DNA from: Palsa-504 sp963808615
Lineage (GTDB): Bacteria; Actinomycetota; Actinomycetes; Streptosporangiales; Streptosporangiaceae
Assembly: GCA_963808615.1 (NCBI GenBank)
Contig: CAWEGV010000005.1
Location: 186,001 to 250,000, forward strand
Direction: 5' to 3'
DNA length: 64,000 nucleotides
In this document: positions 34,561 to 43,740 of the stretch, one piece after another
Layout of the letters: the number at the start of each line of letters is the position of its first letter
Position numbering within the stretch: the stretch's first letter is position 1
The notes under the pieces: model-generated
What the model was told of the DNA's origin: nothing
The model's database searches: none
Seen by the model: only the letters and a program-made list of their open reading frames with translations
Program-made: the position numbers and the translations under genes

Positions 34561-34609
34561 AGCCGCACAGGGTTCCCCGGCGACGGCTAGATTGTCGCTC
34601 CGCGCGGTA

Positions 34610-36250
34610 CTAACGATCGCCGTCCTGGCCGGCTATGGCGACCTGCCGGAGCAGGTTCTTGTGATAGATCAAGATCTCCCACTGCGCCAGGTACTCGATC
34701 TTCACCGGTTTGCCGAAGTACGACTCGGCTGACGGGCTCAGGCCCTGGCCGGCGAGGTTGGTGATCACGAAGGTCGCGTCGTGCCGGGACGCGTCGAACC
34801 ACGAGGTGTCCGTCTCCCAGTCGTACCGGATGACCTGGCGACCGCGGATGGCGACCGCGCGCACCTGCACCCCGTTGCCCGACTGCAGTGTAGTAGCCGA
34901 GCTGGTCCAGTAACCGGCAAGGCCGTACGTGAGTCCGTGCGCCCTGAGCCACGCGCTGAGGGGCGCCGTGGGCGCAGCGGCTGCGGGCTGGATGGCCGCG
35001 ACAGTCAACGGCAGCAGCGCGGCGATGGAGGCCAGGCCTACCGTCAGGCCGGCCCGCAGGGTGCCGATGTGTGCGGGCACGCAGGCGCGAGCCGCAAGCA
35101 CCGCGCCGCAGGGCAGCACGGCGGCGATCTCGTAGGGGTTGCCGGGCACCGGTATGGTCGAGACCACGTACGCCGAGAGGTTCACGGCGATCGCGGCGCA
35201 GAGCAGCTGCTCGGCCCGGCTCGCGGTACGCCAGGTCCACACGACCCGCGCGAAGCCAGCTGCCGCGGCCAGCAAGCAGGCGAGCCCGAGGATGTATCCC
35301 GCGTCGCGCACCGGCGAGGGCGAGCCTGAGCCGGTATAGGCCCCGTACAGGACGCGCAGTGCGTCCCAGGCCAGTGCCGCGTTATGCGGCCATCGCCCGA
35401 GCGGCGCGACCGCGGTCTTCGGCGCGAGCATCTGGTACGCGCCGAAATGCAGCATCACCGCCCGGACCACGGAAGCCAGCGGCAGGGACACGGCGGCGGC
35501 CAAGGCGTTCGCGGCGTCGCCCGTGCGCATACTCCGCGCGGCCACCGCACGGTAACCGCACACCACGACGACCGCCAGCACCGCGATGTAACGGACAGTG
35601 GCGTCGCCGATCTGGCCTGCGCACAGGATCGCGAGCAGCAGCGGTGAGGTATACCACCGGGCGGGCAGCCGGTCGATCAGCAGGAAGGAGACCAGCAGGA
35701 ATACCGAGGTCCCGACGTGGTCGGACGGCCCCACTAGCAGGTACGCCGCGTACGAGCCGACGTGGAACATGGCGGTCAGCACGACGATCACGACACCGCA
35801 GCGGGCCACCCTGGCCAGGCCGCGGCTGCCGGTCAGGGCGAGCGCCACGGCACTGACCGTGACGATCAGGTACGTGAGCGCGGCGGCAACATGGCTGGTC
35901 AGGACGCCCAGCCCGAAAAAGATCTCAGCAAACGCGAGCACCGGCAGTTCGAAGGTGTAATACGTCGCGTCGCCGATGATCCACCCGTGCAGCAAAAGAT
36001 GACCGTGCAGCATGTCCCACGCTTGCAGCGCATTGTTCGCCCCGTCCGACGTCACGTACCCGGTGAGGGAGATCCGTAGGTAGAAGGCGAACAGCGCCAT
36101 GCAGCCGGCGATCCACGCCGCCGCTGCCAACGGGCGGTGCATCCAGCGGCGTCCGGAGCCGGGCGCGCGTTCGAAGTGGGCCGACGGCACCTCTGTCGGC
36201 TGGGCAGTGAGCGGATCTGCATCCGCCGGGATCCGTTTGCTCCGGACCAT
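34610..36250 (-). CDS. WDMLHG-family polytopic membrane protein, paralogue 4
   Basis: A 546-residue member, closest to paralogue 1. Loop 1 reads SDGANNALQAWDMLHGH then LLHGWIIGDATYYTFELP; the middle has APKTAVAPLGRWPHNAA; the C-terminal domain has GLAGYWTSSATTLQSGN, WFDASRHDATFVITNL and WEILIYHKNLLRQV, where YANFV of the others is DATFV. About eleven membrane segments. ATG at 36250, with only a weak ribosome site (AGGG). It lies between the methyltransferase and rmlD genes, all on the minus strand. Activity unknown. Confidence 0.8.
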   Translation of the reverse strand: MVRSKRIPADADPLTAQPTEVPSAHFERAPGSGRRWMHRPLAAAAWIAGCMALFAFYLRISLTGYVTSDGANNALQAWDMLHGHLLLHGWIIGDATYYTFELPVLAFAEIFFGLGVLTSHVAAALTYLIVTVSAVALALTGSRGLARVARCGVVIVVLTAMFHVGSYAAYLLVGPSDHVGTSVFLLVSFLLIDRLPARWYTSPLLLAILCAGQIGDATVRYIAVLAVVVVCGYRAVAARSMRTGDAANALAAAVSLPLASVVRAVMLHFGAYQMLAPKTAVAPLGRWPHNAALAWDALRVLYGAYTGSGSPSPVRDAGYILGLACLLAAAAGFARVVWTWRTASRAEQLLCAAIAVNLSAYVVSTIPVPGNPYEIAAVLPCGAVLAARACVPAHIGTLRAGLTVGLASIAALLPLTVAAIQPAAAAPTAPLSAWLRAHGLTYGLAGYWTSSATTLQSGNGVQVRAVAIRGRQVIRYDWETDTSWFDASRHDATFVITNLAGQGLSPSAESYFGKPVKIEYLAQWEILIYHKNLLRQVAIAGQDGDR

Positions 36251-36301
36251 GTCCGAACCCTACTAAGAACTTCATGTGCGTCAGCGGCGCGGCCCGTGCG
36301 G

Positions 36302-37186
36302 TTACCCGGCCACCCCTGCGGCTCGCTGCACGGCGAGTAGTGCGGGAAAGGCGCGATACAGCGCCGTCCGCCACTCGCCGATCGGCGGAAGACCAGGTCG
36401 CGCCCAGGCCTCGTGGCCCAGGACGCTGTAGGCGGGCCGCGGCGCGGGCCGGGGCATCGCGCTGCTCGGTATCGGCCTCACCCTGGCCGGATCGGCACCG
36501 AGCAGGCCGAAGATCTCCCGGGCCAGCCCGAACCAGGTTGTCTGCCCGCTGCTCGTGGCGTGGTAGATGCCTGGCGCGGCCGTGGAATGCACCAGAGCGA
36601 TGATCTGCCTGGCCACGTCCCCGGTCCAGGTGGGCTGGCCGTGCTGGTCGTCCACCACGTCGATCGTCTGGCGCTGCTCTTCGAGCTTGATCATCGTGCG
36701 GACGAAGCTCGGCCCGTGCACCCCGTACAGCCACGCCGTCCTGACCACGTAGCCCGACCCGGGCAGGCCGCCGAGCACGGCCCGCTCGCCGGCCAGCTTG
36801 GTGCGCCCGTAGGCCGTGCGCGGCGCCGGAACATCGTCCTCGGCATACGGCCGGTCAGCCTCGCCGGCGAAGACGTAGTCGGTGGAGACCTGCACCAGCC
36901 GGGCACCGAGTCCCGCGCAGGCCGCGGCCAGGTTGGCCGGGCCGCCCGCGTTGACAGCGAGCGCTTGTTCCTCGGCCGCCTCGGCGTCGTCTACCGCGGT
37001 CCAGGCGGCGCAGTTGACGACCACTTCGGGGCGGCAACTGGCGATCGCATCGGTGACGGCGGCGGCGTCGGTCACGTCCAGGCTGGCGCGGTCCATCCCG
37101 GTCACGGGCTCTCCGCCGGAGGCCACGACGGCGACCAGATCGGTGCCGAGCATGCCGCCAGCCCCGGTGACCAGCCATCTGGTCAT
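36302..37186 (-). CDS. rmlD: dTDP-4-dehydrorhamnose reductase RmlD
   Basis: A 294-residue SDR protein. It has the NAD(P) motif VTGAGGMLG at 6-14, the RmlD-typical NCAAWTAVDDAEAAEEQA, STDYVFAGE and the active-site YGRTKLAGE (YxxxK intact). It reduces dTDP-4-keto-L-rhamnose to dTDP-L-rhamnose, the last step of the pathway. ATG at 37186 overlaps the rmlB stop by four bases, so the pair is co-translated. A longer frame to 37246 overlaps rmlB further and is rejected. Confidence 0.93.
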   Translation of the reverse strand: MTRWLVTGAGGMLGTDLVAVVASGGEPVTGMDRASLDVTDAAAVTDAIASCRPEVVVNCAAWTAVDDAEAAEEQALAVNAGGPANLAAACAGLGARLVQVSTDYVFAGEADRPYAEDDVPAPRTAYGRTKLAGERAVLGGLPGSGYVVRTAWLYGVHGPSFVRTMIKLEEQRQTIDVVDDQHGQPTWTGDVARQIIALVHSTAAPGIYHATSSGQTTWFGLAREIFGLLGADPARVRPIPSSAMPRPAPRPAYSVLGHEAWARPGLPPIGEWRTALYRAFPALLAVQRAAGVAG

Positions 37187-38193
37187 GACAGCGGCCTGGA
37201 TGGGGTCGCAGTGGGTGCGGCACCGCGTCGCTTGAGCGGTTCCCACCAGGCGCGGTTGTCGGCGTACCAGCCCACCGTGTCCTTCAGGCCCTGGCGGAAC
37301 GGGATCCGCGGCGCGTACCCCATCGACCGCAGCATGCTGTCATCGAGAGAGTAGCGCCGGTCGTGGCCCTTGCGGTCTGGCACCCGGGTGACCATGTCCC
37401 ATCCCGCCCCGCAGTACTCCAGCAAGATGGCGGTCAGCTCCAGGTTGGCCAGCTCGATGTCGCCGTCGATGTGGTAGGTCTCCCCCGGCCGGCCGCGTTC
37501 CAGCACCAGCTGGACTCCCCTGCAGTGGTCATCGACATGGATCCAGCCGCGGACGTTGCCGCCGTCGCCGTAAAGCGGGACCGGCTGCCCGTCGAGCAGG
37601 TTGGTCACGAACAGCGGGATGACCTTTTCCGGATACTGGTAAGGACCGTAGTTGTTGCAGCAGCGCGTGATCCGCACGTCCAGCCCGTGGGTGCGCACGT
37701 AGGCCCCGGCCATCAGGTCGCCGCCGGCCTTAGCCGCCGAGTACGGCGAGTTCGGCTGCAGCGGGGCCTGCTCCGTCCATGAACCCGACGCCACGCTCCC
37801 GTACACCTCGTCGGTGGAAACCTGCACTACCGGCTCGACCCCGGCGTCCAGGCACGCCTGCAGGAGCACCTGCACCCCGGCCACGTTGGTGGTAACGAAC
37901 GGCGCCGCGCCGCTGATTGAACGGTCCACATGGGTCTCGGCGGCGAAGTTGATCACCGCGTCGTGGCCGGGCACGAGCGAACGCACCAGCGCGGCGTCGG
38001 CGATGTCGCCCCGTACCACCCGCATCCGGCGGCTGCCGGACACCGGGGCCAGGTTGGCGTGGTTTCCCGCGTAGGTGAAGTTATCAAGGACCGTTACCGC
38101 GGCATCCTCGTAGCCGGGATATCCCCCGGAGAGCATTGTGCGCACATAGTGCGAGCCGATGAACCCGGCCCCGCCTGTGACCAGGATCCTCAC
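37183..38193 (-). CDS. rmlB: dTDP-glucose 4,6-dehydratase RmlB
   Basis: A 336-residue SDR protein with VTGGAGFIGSHYVR near the start, the motif NFAAETHVDRSI, and the active site with STDEVYG and YSAAKAGGD (YxxxK). NNYGPYQYPEKVIPLF is diagnostic for RmlB. It converts dTDP-glucose to the 4-keto-6-deoxy sugar. I chose GTG at 38193 because GGGGAGG lies directly before it; GTG at 38208 would make that ribosome site part of the gene. It lies 31 bases after rmlA and overlaps rmlD. Confidence 0.95.
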   Translation of the reverse strand: MRILVTGGAGFIGSHYVRTMLSGGYPGYEDAAVTVLDNFTYAGNHANLAPVSGSRRMRVVRGDIADAALVRSLVPGHDAVINFAAETHVDRSISGAAPFVTTNVAGVQVLLQACLDAGVEPVVQVSTDEVYGSVASGSWTEQAPLQPNSPYSAAKAGGDLMAGAYVRTHGLDVRITRCCNNYGPYQYPEKVIPLFVTNLLDGQPVPLYGDGGNVRGWIHVDDHCRGVQLVLERGRPGETYHIDGDIELANLELTAILLEYCGAGWDMVTRVPDRKGHDRRYSLDDSMLRSMGYAPRIPFRQGLKDTVGWYADNRAWWEPLKRRGAAPTATPSRPLS

Positions 38194-38224
38194 TGAGCCT
38201 CCCCGCACTGGTACTGGATGGCGC

Positions 38225-39292
38225 TCACGAGCTGATCTGTACCTTGCTGTGATCCCCGAGCACCAGGCGGTGTGCCTTGGGCACCATGGGGGCGGGGGTC
38301 ACCTCGACCTCGTGCCCGATCAGGGACGCCTCGATGCGGCGCACCCCGCGAATCGACGCCCCTTCCAGCACGATGGAGTACTCGATCTCGCTGTCAGCAA
38401 TCACGCAGCCGGGCGAGATCGAGGTGAACGGGCCGATGTAGGAGCCGGTCACCTCGGTACCGGCTCCGATGATGGCTGGCCCTACAATCCGTGACGCGCT
38501 GACCCTCGCCCCGGCCTCGACCACGACCCGGCCGATCAGCTCGCTCACGGTGTCCACCACGCCGGCCACGGCCGGCTCGACGCTCTCCAGCAAGATCCGG
38601 TTGACCTCCAGCATGTCCGCGACATTGCCGGTGTCCTTCCAATACCCCGAGATGGTCGTGGAAGCGACCTTTCGGCCGTTGCGCACCAGCCACTGGATGG
38701 CCTCGGTGATCTCGAGTTCTCCGCGCCCGGATGGTGCCAGCTCGGCGACGGCTTCGTGCACCGCGGGCGTGAACAGGTACACGCCGACCAGCGCCAGATC
38801 GCTCTTCGGCTGCTGTGGCTTCTCCTCCAGGCCGATGAGCTGGCCCGAGTCGTCGAGCTCGGCGACCCCGAACTGCCGCGGGTCGGCCACCGAGGTCAGC
38901 ATGATGTGAGCATCGGGCCTGGATGCGCGGAACTCCTCCACCAGCGCGGTGATGCCGCCCACGATGAAGTTGTCACCCAGGTACATCACGAAATCGTCCT
39001 CGCCGAGGAACTCCCTGCTCACCAGGACCGCGTGCGCCAGCCCTAGCGGGGCTGATTGCCGGATGTAGGTCACCTCCAGCCCGAACGCCTGGCCGGAACC
39101 GACCGCGGCACGGATCGCCGGCTCCGTATCGCCGACGACGATCCCCACCTCGGTAATTCCGGCGTCGCGGATCGCCTCCAGCCCGTAGAACAGGACTGGC
39201 TTGTTCGCCACGGGTACCAGCTGCTTAGCCGAGGTGTGGGTGATCGGCCGCAGCCGCGTCCCTGATCCCCCGGCCAGAACGAGGGCCTTCAC
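38225..39292 (-). CDS. rmlA: Glucose-1-phosphate thymidylyltransferase, long (StrD-like) form
   Basis: A 355-residue nucleotidyltransferase. The N-terminal LAGGSGTRLRPITHTSAKQL is the nucleotide-binding motif, GDNFI holds the metal-binding Asp, and EEKPQQPKSDLALVGVY is family-specific. Residues from about 245 form a left-handed beta-helix (hexapeptide-type repeats such as ASRIVGPAIIGAGTEVTGSYIG), as in the longer StrD-like members often found in antibiotic sugar clusters; the short RmlA form is about 290 residues. It makes dTDP-glucose. GTG at 39292. It leads rmlB-rmlD; no rmlC gene is seen in the window. Confidence 0.92.
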   Translation of the reverse strand: MKALVLAGGSGTRLRPITHTSAKQLVPVANKPVLFYGLEAIRDAGITEVGIVVGDTEPAIRAAVGSGQAFGLEVTYIRQSAPLGLAHAVLVSREFLGEDDFVMYLGDNFIVGGITALVEEFRASRPDAHIMLTSVADPRQFGVAELDDSGQLIGLEEKPQQPKSDLALVGVYLFTPAVHEAVAELAPSGRGELEITEAIQWLVRNGRKVASTTISGYWKDTGNVADMLEVNRILLESVEPAVAGVVDTVSELIGRVVVEAGARVSASRIVGPAIIGAGTEVTGSYIGPFTSISPGCVIADSEIEYSIVLEGASIRGVRRIEASLIGHEVEVTPAPMVPKAHRLVLGDHSKVQISS

Positions 39293-39322
39293 GGTCCGGA
39301 AGCTTACCTGTCGGCCGCCCTG

Positions 39323-40141
39323 CTAGCTGTCGGTGCGAGCCGATTCCCTGACCTTGGGCGTGGTGTCGGTGGCCGGGAGCCGAGCAAGGTCCACGGCAGG
39401 ATCGAAATCGAGGTAGTCGTAATGACGAAGCCCGTGCTTGTCCAGCCAGTACTGTTCGCACGTACGTAGCACGCCGAGTCCGTAGCGGATGCTCCGGCGC
39501 AGGTTGATCGACGAGGATTCGGTCTGGTAGCGAGTCGGGCAGGACACCTCGCCGATCCTGGCGCCAGCCGAAATGGCCTGGGCGAGGATCTGGTTGTCGA
39601 AGACGAAATCATCGGAGTTGCGCTCGAACGGCAGGCTGGCGAGCAGCGTGCTGCTGAAAGCGCGCAGGCCGGTGTGGTATTCAGACAGCTTCTGCCGCAG
39701 GCAGAGGTTCTCAACGAGGGTAAGGCAGCGGTTAGCGACGTACTTGTAGCGAGGCATGCCGCGGGCGACCGAGTTCTGGGCCAGGATGCGCGAGCCGAGG
39801 ACCAGGTCGTACTCCCCGTAGGCGATCATCGATGCCATCGCGGGAACGAGTAGCGGTGAGTACTGATAGTCCGGATGCACCATGACGATGATGTCCGCGC
39901 CGAGCTCGAGCACCCGCCGGTAGCAGGTCTTCTGGTTTCCGCCGTAGCCGAGGTTGACTTCGTGGCTGATCGGCTCCAGGCCGAGCGAACGAGCCAAGGT
40001 GACCGTCTCGTCGGTGCTGGCGTCATCGACGAGCACGATCTCGTCGATGACCTCTTGATCAAGTTCGGCCAGGGTACGTTCCAACGTGGCCTCTGCGTTA
40101 TAAGCGGGGAGCACAACGCCGATCCGGCGGCCATTAATCAT
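39323..40141 (-). CDS. Family 2 glycosyltransferase (polyprenol-phosphate sugar synthase-like)
   Basis: A 272-residue GT2 enzyme: IGVVLPAYNAEATLERTLAE at the start, the acidic IVLVDDASTDET, NLGYGGNQKTCYR, MVHPDYQYSP (the DXD-like site), and EYHTGLRAFSS then FVFDNQILAQA. The pattern fits glycosyltransferases making a polyprenol-phosphate sugar, the donor used by GT-C enzymes. It lies 30 bases upstream of rmlA on the same strand and follows two WDMLHG-family genes. ATG at 40141; ribosome site weak. Confidence 0.88.
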   Translation of the reverse strand: MINGRRIGVVLPAYNAEATLERTLAELDQEVIDEIVLVDDASTDETVTLARSLGLEPISHEVNLGYGGNQKTCYRRVLELGADIIVMVHPDYQYSPLLVPAMASMIAYGEYDLVLGSRILAQNSVARGMPRYKYVANRCLTLVENLCLRQKLSEYHTGLRAFSSTLLASLPFERNSDDFVFDNQILAQAISAGARIGEVSCPTRYQTESSSINLRRSIRYGLGVLRTCEQYWLDKHGLRHYDYLDFDPAVDLARLPATDTTPKVRESARTDS

Positions 40142-40237
40142 TCCGCCAGTGTACGGAAAAGCCCGGTGCTCAGGTCGGCAAAACGATGCCGGCCGCGGCG
40201 CCGGGCGACCTGCCTCGCCGCCACGACGATCAAGGGG

Positions 40238-41914
40238 TCAGGGGATGTCACCAGGCTCGGAAGAGGGAGGACTGCCCAGGTCGGCCAGGAGGTTGTGGTT
40301 CCAGACCATGATGGTGAAGGTCTGGTAGTGGTAGATGTGCGCCGGGGGCCCGGCCAGGGCGATGATGTCGGCGCGGGGAATGAGGGATACACCGCCGTCG
40401 TCGGCGCTGTTGGTGACCACGAAGTTGGCGTAGCCCAGCTTGGGGTCATACCAGGACGCCTCCGATTCGTAGGCGCGGGGGACGGCGCCGGAGTGCCGCC
40501 AGGTCACCGTCCTGATCGCGACGCGGCCCCCGCTATCCAGCGTGATGAGGTTGGCCTCGGTGTAGGCGCCCAGCCCGGTGTTCAGGTGGTGGGCCTCGAG
40601 CCAGCCGACGATCGGCTGCTCGGTGTCGGCCACCGGGGCCTGCGCGACCCCGTAGCCAAGGGCGATCACGTAGCAGGCCAGCAGGCCCGCGAGTACCGGC
40701 TGCAGCCGCGCCCTGATCAGCGGCTCGGCCAGCTGGCGGCCCGCGAGGACGGCGCCGAAGGGCAGCACCACGGAAATCTCCCTGGTGTCGAACCAGGTGC
40801 CGGGGACGACGCTGACCACGTAGGCGGCCAGGTTGACCACGATCGCGGTGGCCATCACCGAGACGATCAGATCGGCGGAGAAGAAGCGCCGGAACGCCCG
40901 GCAGAAACCCCACAGGACCAGGGCCACGCCTGCCAGGTGCACGATGGCCAAAACGGCCGCCACCCACGTCGACACACCGGAGAAGCTGGCTCCGAACAGG
41001 GCGAAGATGCCCTCGATGGTCACCACGAAGTGGGCCGGAAGAGGGTGCACGGGGCCCAGCCCCGAGGGCAGCGGCAGGGACGTGTACCCGCCCAGGTGCC
41101 CGATCACCCTCACCGCGACCTCGGCCGCGCCGTAGGAGAAGACACCCGCCGCCATCAGCGAGAGCTCGAACCACTGGGAGGCCAGCCGCTTGCCACCATG
41201 GATGACGGCCCAGAAGGCGCGGATCCCGCACACCACGATCAGCGGGACGGCCGCGTCGAGCACGGCGACCCGGTCGGCGACGATGACCCAGGTGAGCATC
41301 ACCGCGATCGCGGCCGGAATGTACCAACGGCGCGGCCCGCGGTCCAGCACCAGGAAGATGACCAGCAGGGGAACCTGGGTGCCGAGGTGGTCGGGCTGCA
41401 GGAGCAGCAGGTGCACGCCGTGGCCGAGTTGCGGGGCGAGCAGGATCCCGCACGCGATCAGCGCGCGGACCAGGCCCTGGCGGCCTCTCGCCCGTCCCTT
41501 GGCCAGCAGGCCGGCCAGCAGCACCAGCAGGGTGTAGGTGATCGCCGCGCCTTCGTGCAGCACATCAGGGCCGTAGTTTCCGCGGAACAGCTCGAGGATG
41601 ATGTACTCGGGAATCTCGGTGGTGTAGTACGACACGTCCCCGACGGTCCAGCCGTGCAGCAGCCAGTTACCGTGCAGCATGTCCCAGGCCTGCAGCACCT
41701 GGTCGGCGCCGTCGGAGTTGTCCGGGGTGGTCCTCGACAGCGCCAGGTAGCACAGGAACAAGGCCACGGCCGCCGCGGCCAGCACTGCGGGCCAGGCCCA
41801 TCGGCGCAGCCGGGTACGCCTGGCTCGCGCCTCGGCAGGCTCATCGGCGGCGGCGTCGTTGCTCACCCCGTCGGGAGGAACCTCACCAGCCGCGTTGGCC
41901 ACTCGCTCGACCAC
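40238..41914 (-). CDS. WDMLHG-family polytopic membrane protein, paralogue 5
   Basis: A 558-residue member. Loop 1 reads SDGADQVLQAWDMLHGN then LLHGWTVGDVSYYTTEIP; the C-terminal domain has TGLGAYTEANLITLDSGG (GAYT in place of GGYW), WYDPKLGYANFVVTNS and FTIMVWNHNLLADLG. About eleven membrane segments follow a basic 30-residue leader. GTG at 41914. It is the most divergent copy in the GGYW region. It is followed by the GT2 and rmlA-B-D genes on the same strand. Activity unknown. Confidence 0.8.
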   Translation of the reverse strand: MVERVANAAGEVPPDGVSNDAAADEPAEARARRTRLRRWAWPAVLAAAAVALFLCYLALSRTTPDNSDGADQVLQAWDMLHGNWLLHGWTVGDVSYYTTEIPEYIILELFRGNYGPDVLHEGAAITYTLLVLLAGLLAKGRARGRQGLVRALIACGILLAPQLGHGVHLLLLQPDHLGTQVPLLVIFLVLDRGPRRWYIPAAIAVMLTWVIVADRVAVLDAAVPLIVVCGIRAFWAVIHGGKRLASQWFELSLMAAGVFSYGAAEVAVRVIGHLGGYTSLPLPSGLGPVHPLPAHFVVTIEGIFALFGASFSGVSTWVAAVLAIVHLAGVALVLWGFCRAFRRFFSADLIVSVMATAIVVNLAAYVVSVVPGTWFDTREISVVLPFGAVLAGRQLAEPLIRARLQPVLAGLLACYVIALGYGVAQAPVADTEQPIVGWLEAHHLNTGLGAYTEANLITLDSGGRVAIRTVTWRHSGAVPRAYESEASWYDPKLGYANFVVTNSADDGGVSLIPRADIIALAGPPAHIYHYQTFTIMVWNHNLLADLGSPPSSEPGDIP

Positions 41915-42004
41915 GAAGTGACCCTAGCAAAGACAACGAAGCGATGATTCCCAATGGCGGCGGCCTTCGCGGCTCGCGGGATCGGCGGGCGCGCAGCCGC
42001 GGCT

Positions 42005-43702
42005 TCACCCTTCCGTGTATCCAGGAGGGACGTCCCGCAGCAGGTTCCTGTCATAGATCAAGATGGTGTACGGACCGGTGTGGTAGGTCCGGGCCGGGGC
42101 ACCGAAATACTTCTCCACCAGCGCGCGCGGCTCCCAGTGATTCATGAAGCCCGGCGCGTTATCCAGGACCACGAAGTTCGCGTAGTGCAGCTTCGCGTTG
42201 TACCAGTCGGCATTGGACATCCACAGGTCGCGCTGCATGGTGAACTTCTCCAGCGCCCTGACCTGGACCCGGCTACCGCTGTCCACGGTCACGCTGCTGC
42301 TGCTCCAGTAGCCGCTGATGCCGTAGCGCAGATCGTGCGCGACCAGCCAGGACGCCAGAGTGGTGTTGGCCGGCGGGACCTGCGGCTGGGTGATCTCATA
42401 GCCAAGGCCCGCGGCGTAGCCGGCCAGCACGACGATGCCCGCGGCCCAGGCGGCCAGGGCGACCCGGCCGCGGGCGCGGCCGGGTGCGGTGGCGCCGACC
42501 GTGGCGCCGACCGTGGCACTGCGCGGCCGCACCAGCACCCGCGCCGCCAGCGCGGCGCCGAACGGGGCGATAACGGCGACCTCGTGCGCGGCCTCTGACG
42601 AGGCGTTGGTGAAGACGAAGAGCGCCACGTTGAGGACGATCGCCACGGCGAGCACCTGGTCGACCAGGCTGACGTCGAAGAACCGCCAGGCCACCCGGAC
42701 CAGGGCCCAGACCACCACCAGCACGCTGGCCAGGTGCAAGACCGCCAGAGCCAGCCATATGCCGCTGACCCCGTTGACGTTGGCGCCGTAGACCTCCAGC
42801 ACCTTCCAGAAGGCCTGCACGTTTTGTCCCAGCTCGGACCAGGGCGTCAGGAAGAACGGCAGCCGGTTGACCACGTAGCCGCCCAGGTCGCCGAGCACAT
42901 TGTTGATGACCCAGGCGATCACGACCGCAGCCACCGCCGCGAGGCCGAGTGACAGGTCATACCATGTCGCGGCGATCCGCTGCATCCAGCTGCCGCTTTT
43001 CTTGACCAGCCCCCGGATGACCCGCGCAGCGGCAACCACCCCGAGCGGGCCGATGCCGACCACGTACACGATGGGATCGGCAACCAGCACCCAGGCGAGG
43101 AGCACCGCGACCACGACCGGCACGTATCTGCGCGGCGGCATCTTGTCGAGAAAGAGCCAGGTCGCCAGCAAGGGGACCGAGGTGCCGATGTGGCCGACGG
43201 AGAGGTCCAGGGAGAAGACGCCGAGGCCGAACTGCGGGGCTAGCAGTATGCCGGCTGCGATCAGCGTCCTGATCCAGGCCGCCCGGCCGGTCGACCCGCT
43301 CCTGGCCAGGGCCACGGCCAGCAGGAAGATCAGCGTGTAGGTCATCGCCGCCGCGACGTGCGCGGTGGCGAAGTGCGGGCCGAGCACGCTCTCCAGCAGG
43401 GCGTACTGGGGCAGTTCTGTCGGATAGAAGGAGACGTCCGACATGTACCACCCGTGCAGCAGCAGGTTGCCGTGCAGCAGGTCCCATCCCATCAGCAGGA
43501 TGTTGGCGCTGTCGGAGTTCAGCTGGTACGTCTGCGACAGCCGCAGGTAGACACCGAACAGGAGCAGGCCGGCCAGCAGGTAGGCAGCGATGGCGGCCAG
43601 GCGTTGCCGTGTGTCGGGCCGGTTCGTACGATCGGCCGGCCGGGCGGAGGCAGCCGGGCCGGCTATGGACTGGGTTTCACCGCTGGCAGGAAGTCCGCCC
43701 AT
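42005..43702 (-). CDS. WDMLHG-family polytopic membrane protein, paralogue 6
   Basis: A 565-residue member. Loop 1 reads SDSANILLMGWDLLHGN then LLHGWYMSDVSFYPTELP; the C-terminal domain has GISGYWSSSSVTVDSGSR, WYNAKLHYANFVVLDN and YTILIYDRNLLRDV. About eleven membrane segments; it is closest to paralogue 2 in the GHIGT..P middle region. ATG at 43702, with no clear ribosome site. It sits head-to-tail with paralogue 5, 90 bases apart, suggesting local duplication. Activity unknown. Confidence 0.8.
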   Translation of the reverse strand: MGGLPASGETQSIAGPAASARPADRTNRPDTRQRLAAIAAYLLAGLLLFGVYLRLSQTYQLNSDSANILLMGWDLLHGNLLLHGWYMSDVSFYPTELPQYALLESVLGPHFATAHVAAAMTYTLIFLLAVALARSGSTGRAAWIRTLIAAGILLAPQFGLGVFSLDLSVGHIGTSVPLLATWLFLDKMPPRRYVPVVVAVLLAWVLVADPIVYVVGIGPLGVVAAARVIRGLVKKSGSWMQRIAATWYDLSLGLAAVAAVVIAWVINNVLGDLGGYVVNRLPFFLTPWSELGQNVQAFWKVLEVYGANVNGVSGIWLALAVLHLASVLVVVWALVRVAWRFFDVSLVDQVLAVAIVLNVALFVFTNASSEAAHEVAVIAPFGAALAARVLVRPRSATVGATVGATAPGRARGRVALAAWAAGIVVLAGYAAGLGYEITQPQVPPANTTLASWLVAHDLRYGISGYWSSSSVTVDSGSRVQVRALEKFTMQRDLWMSNADWYNAKLHYANFVVLDNAPGFMNHWEPRALVEKYFGAPARTYHTGPYTILIYDRNLLRDVPPGYTEG

Positions 43703-43740
43703 GGTAAGGGCAGCTTATCCGCTACCTCCTGCGACGGACG

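Noticed and set aside
39875..41947. A plus-strand open frame of 690 codons over the GT2 gene and paralogue 5
   Set aside because: Its translation is Gly/Arg/Gln-rich with no membrane segments or motifs, while the minus strand encodes conserved proteins.
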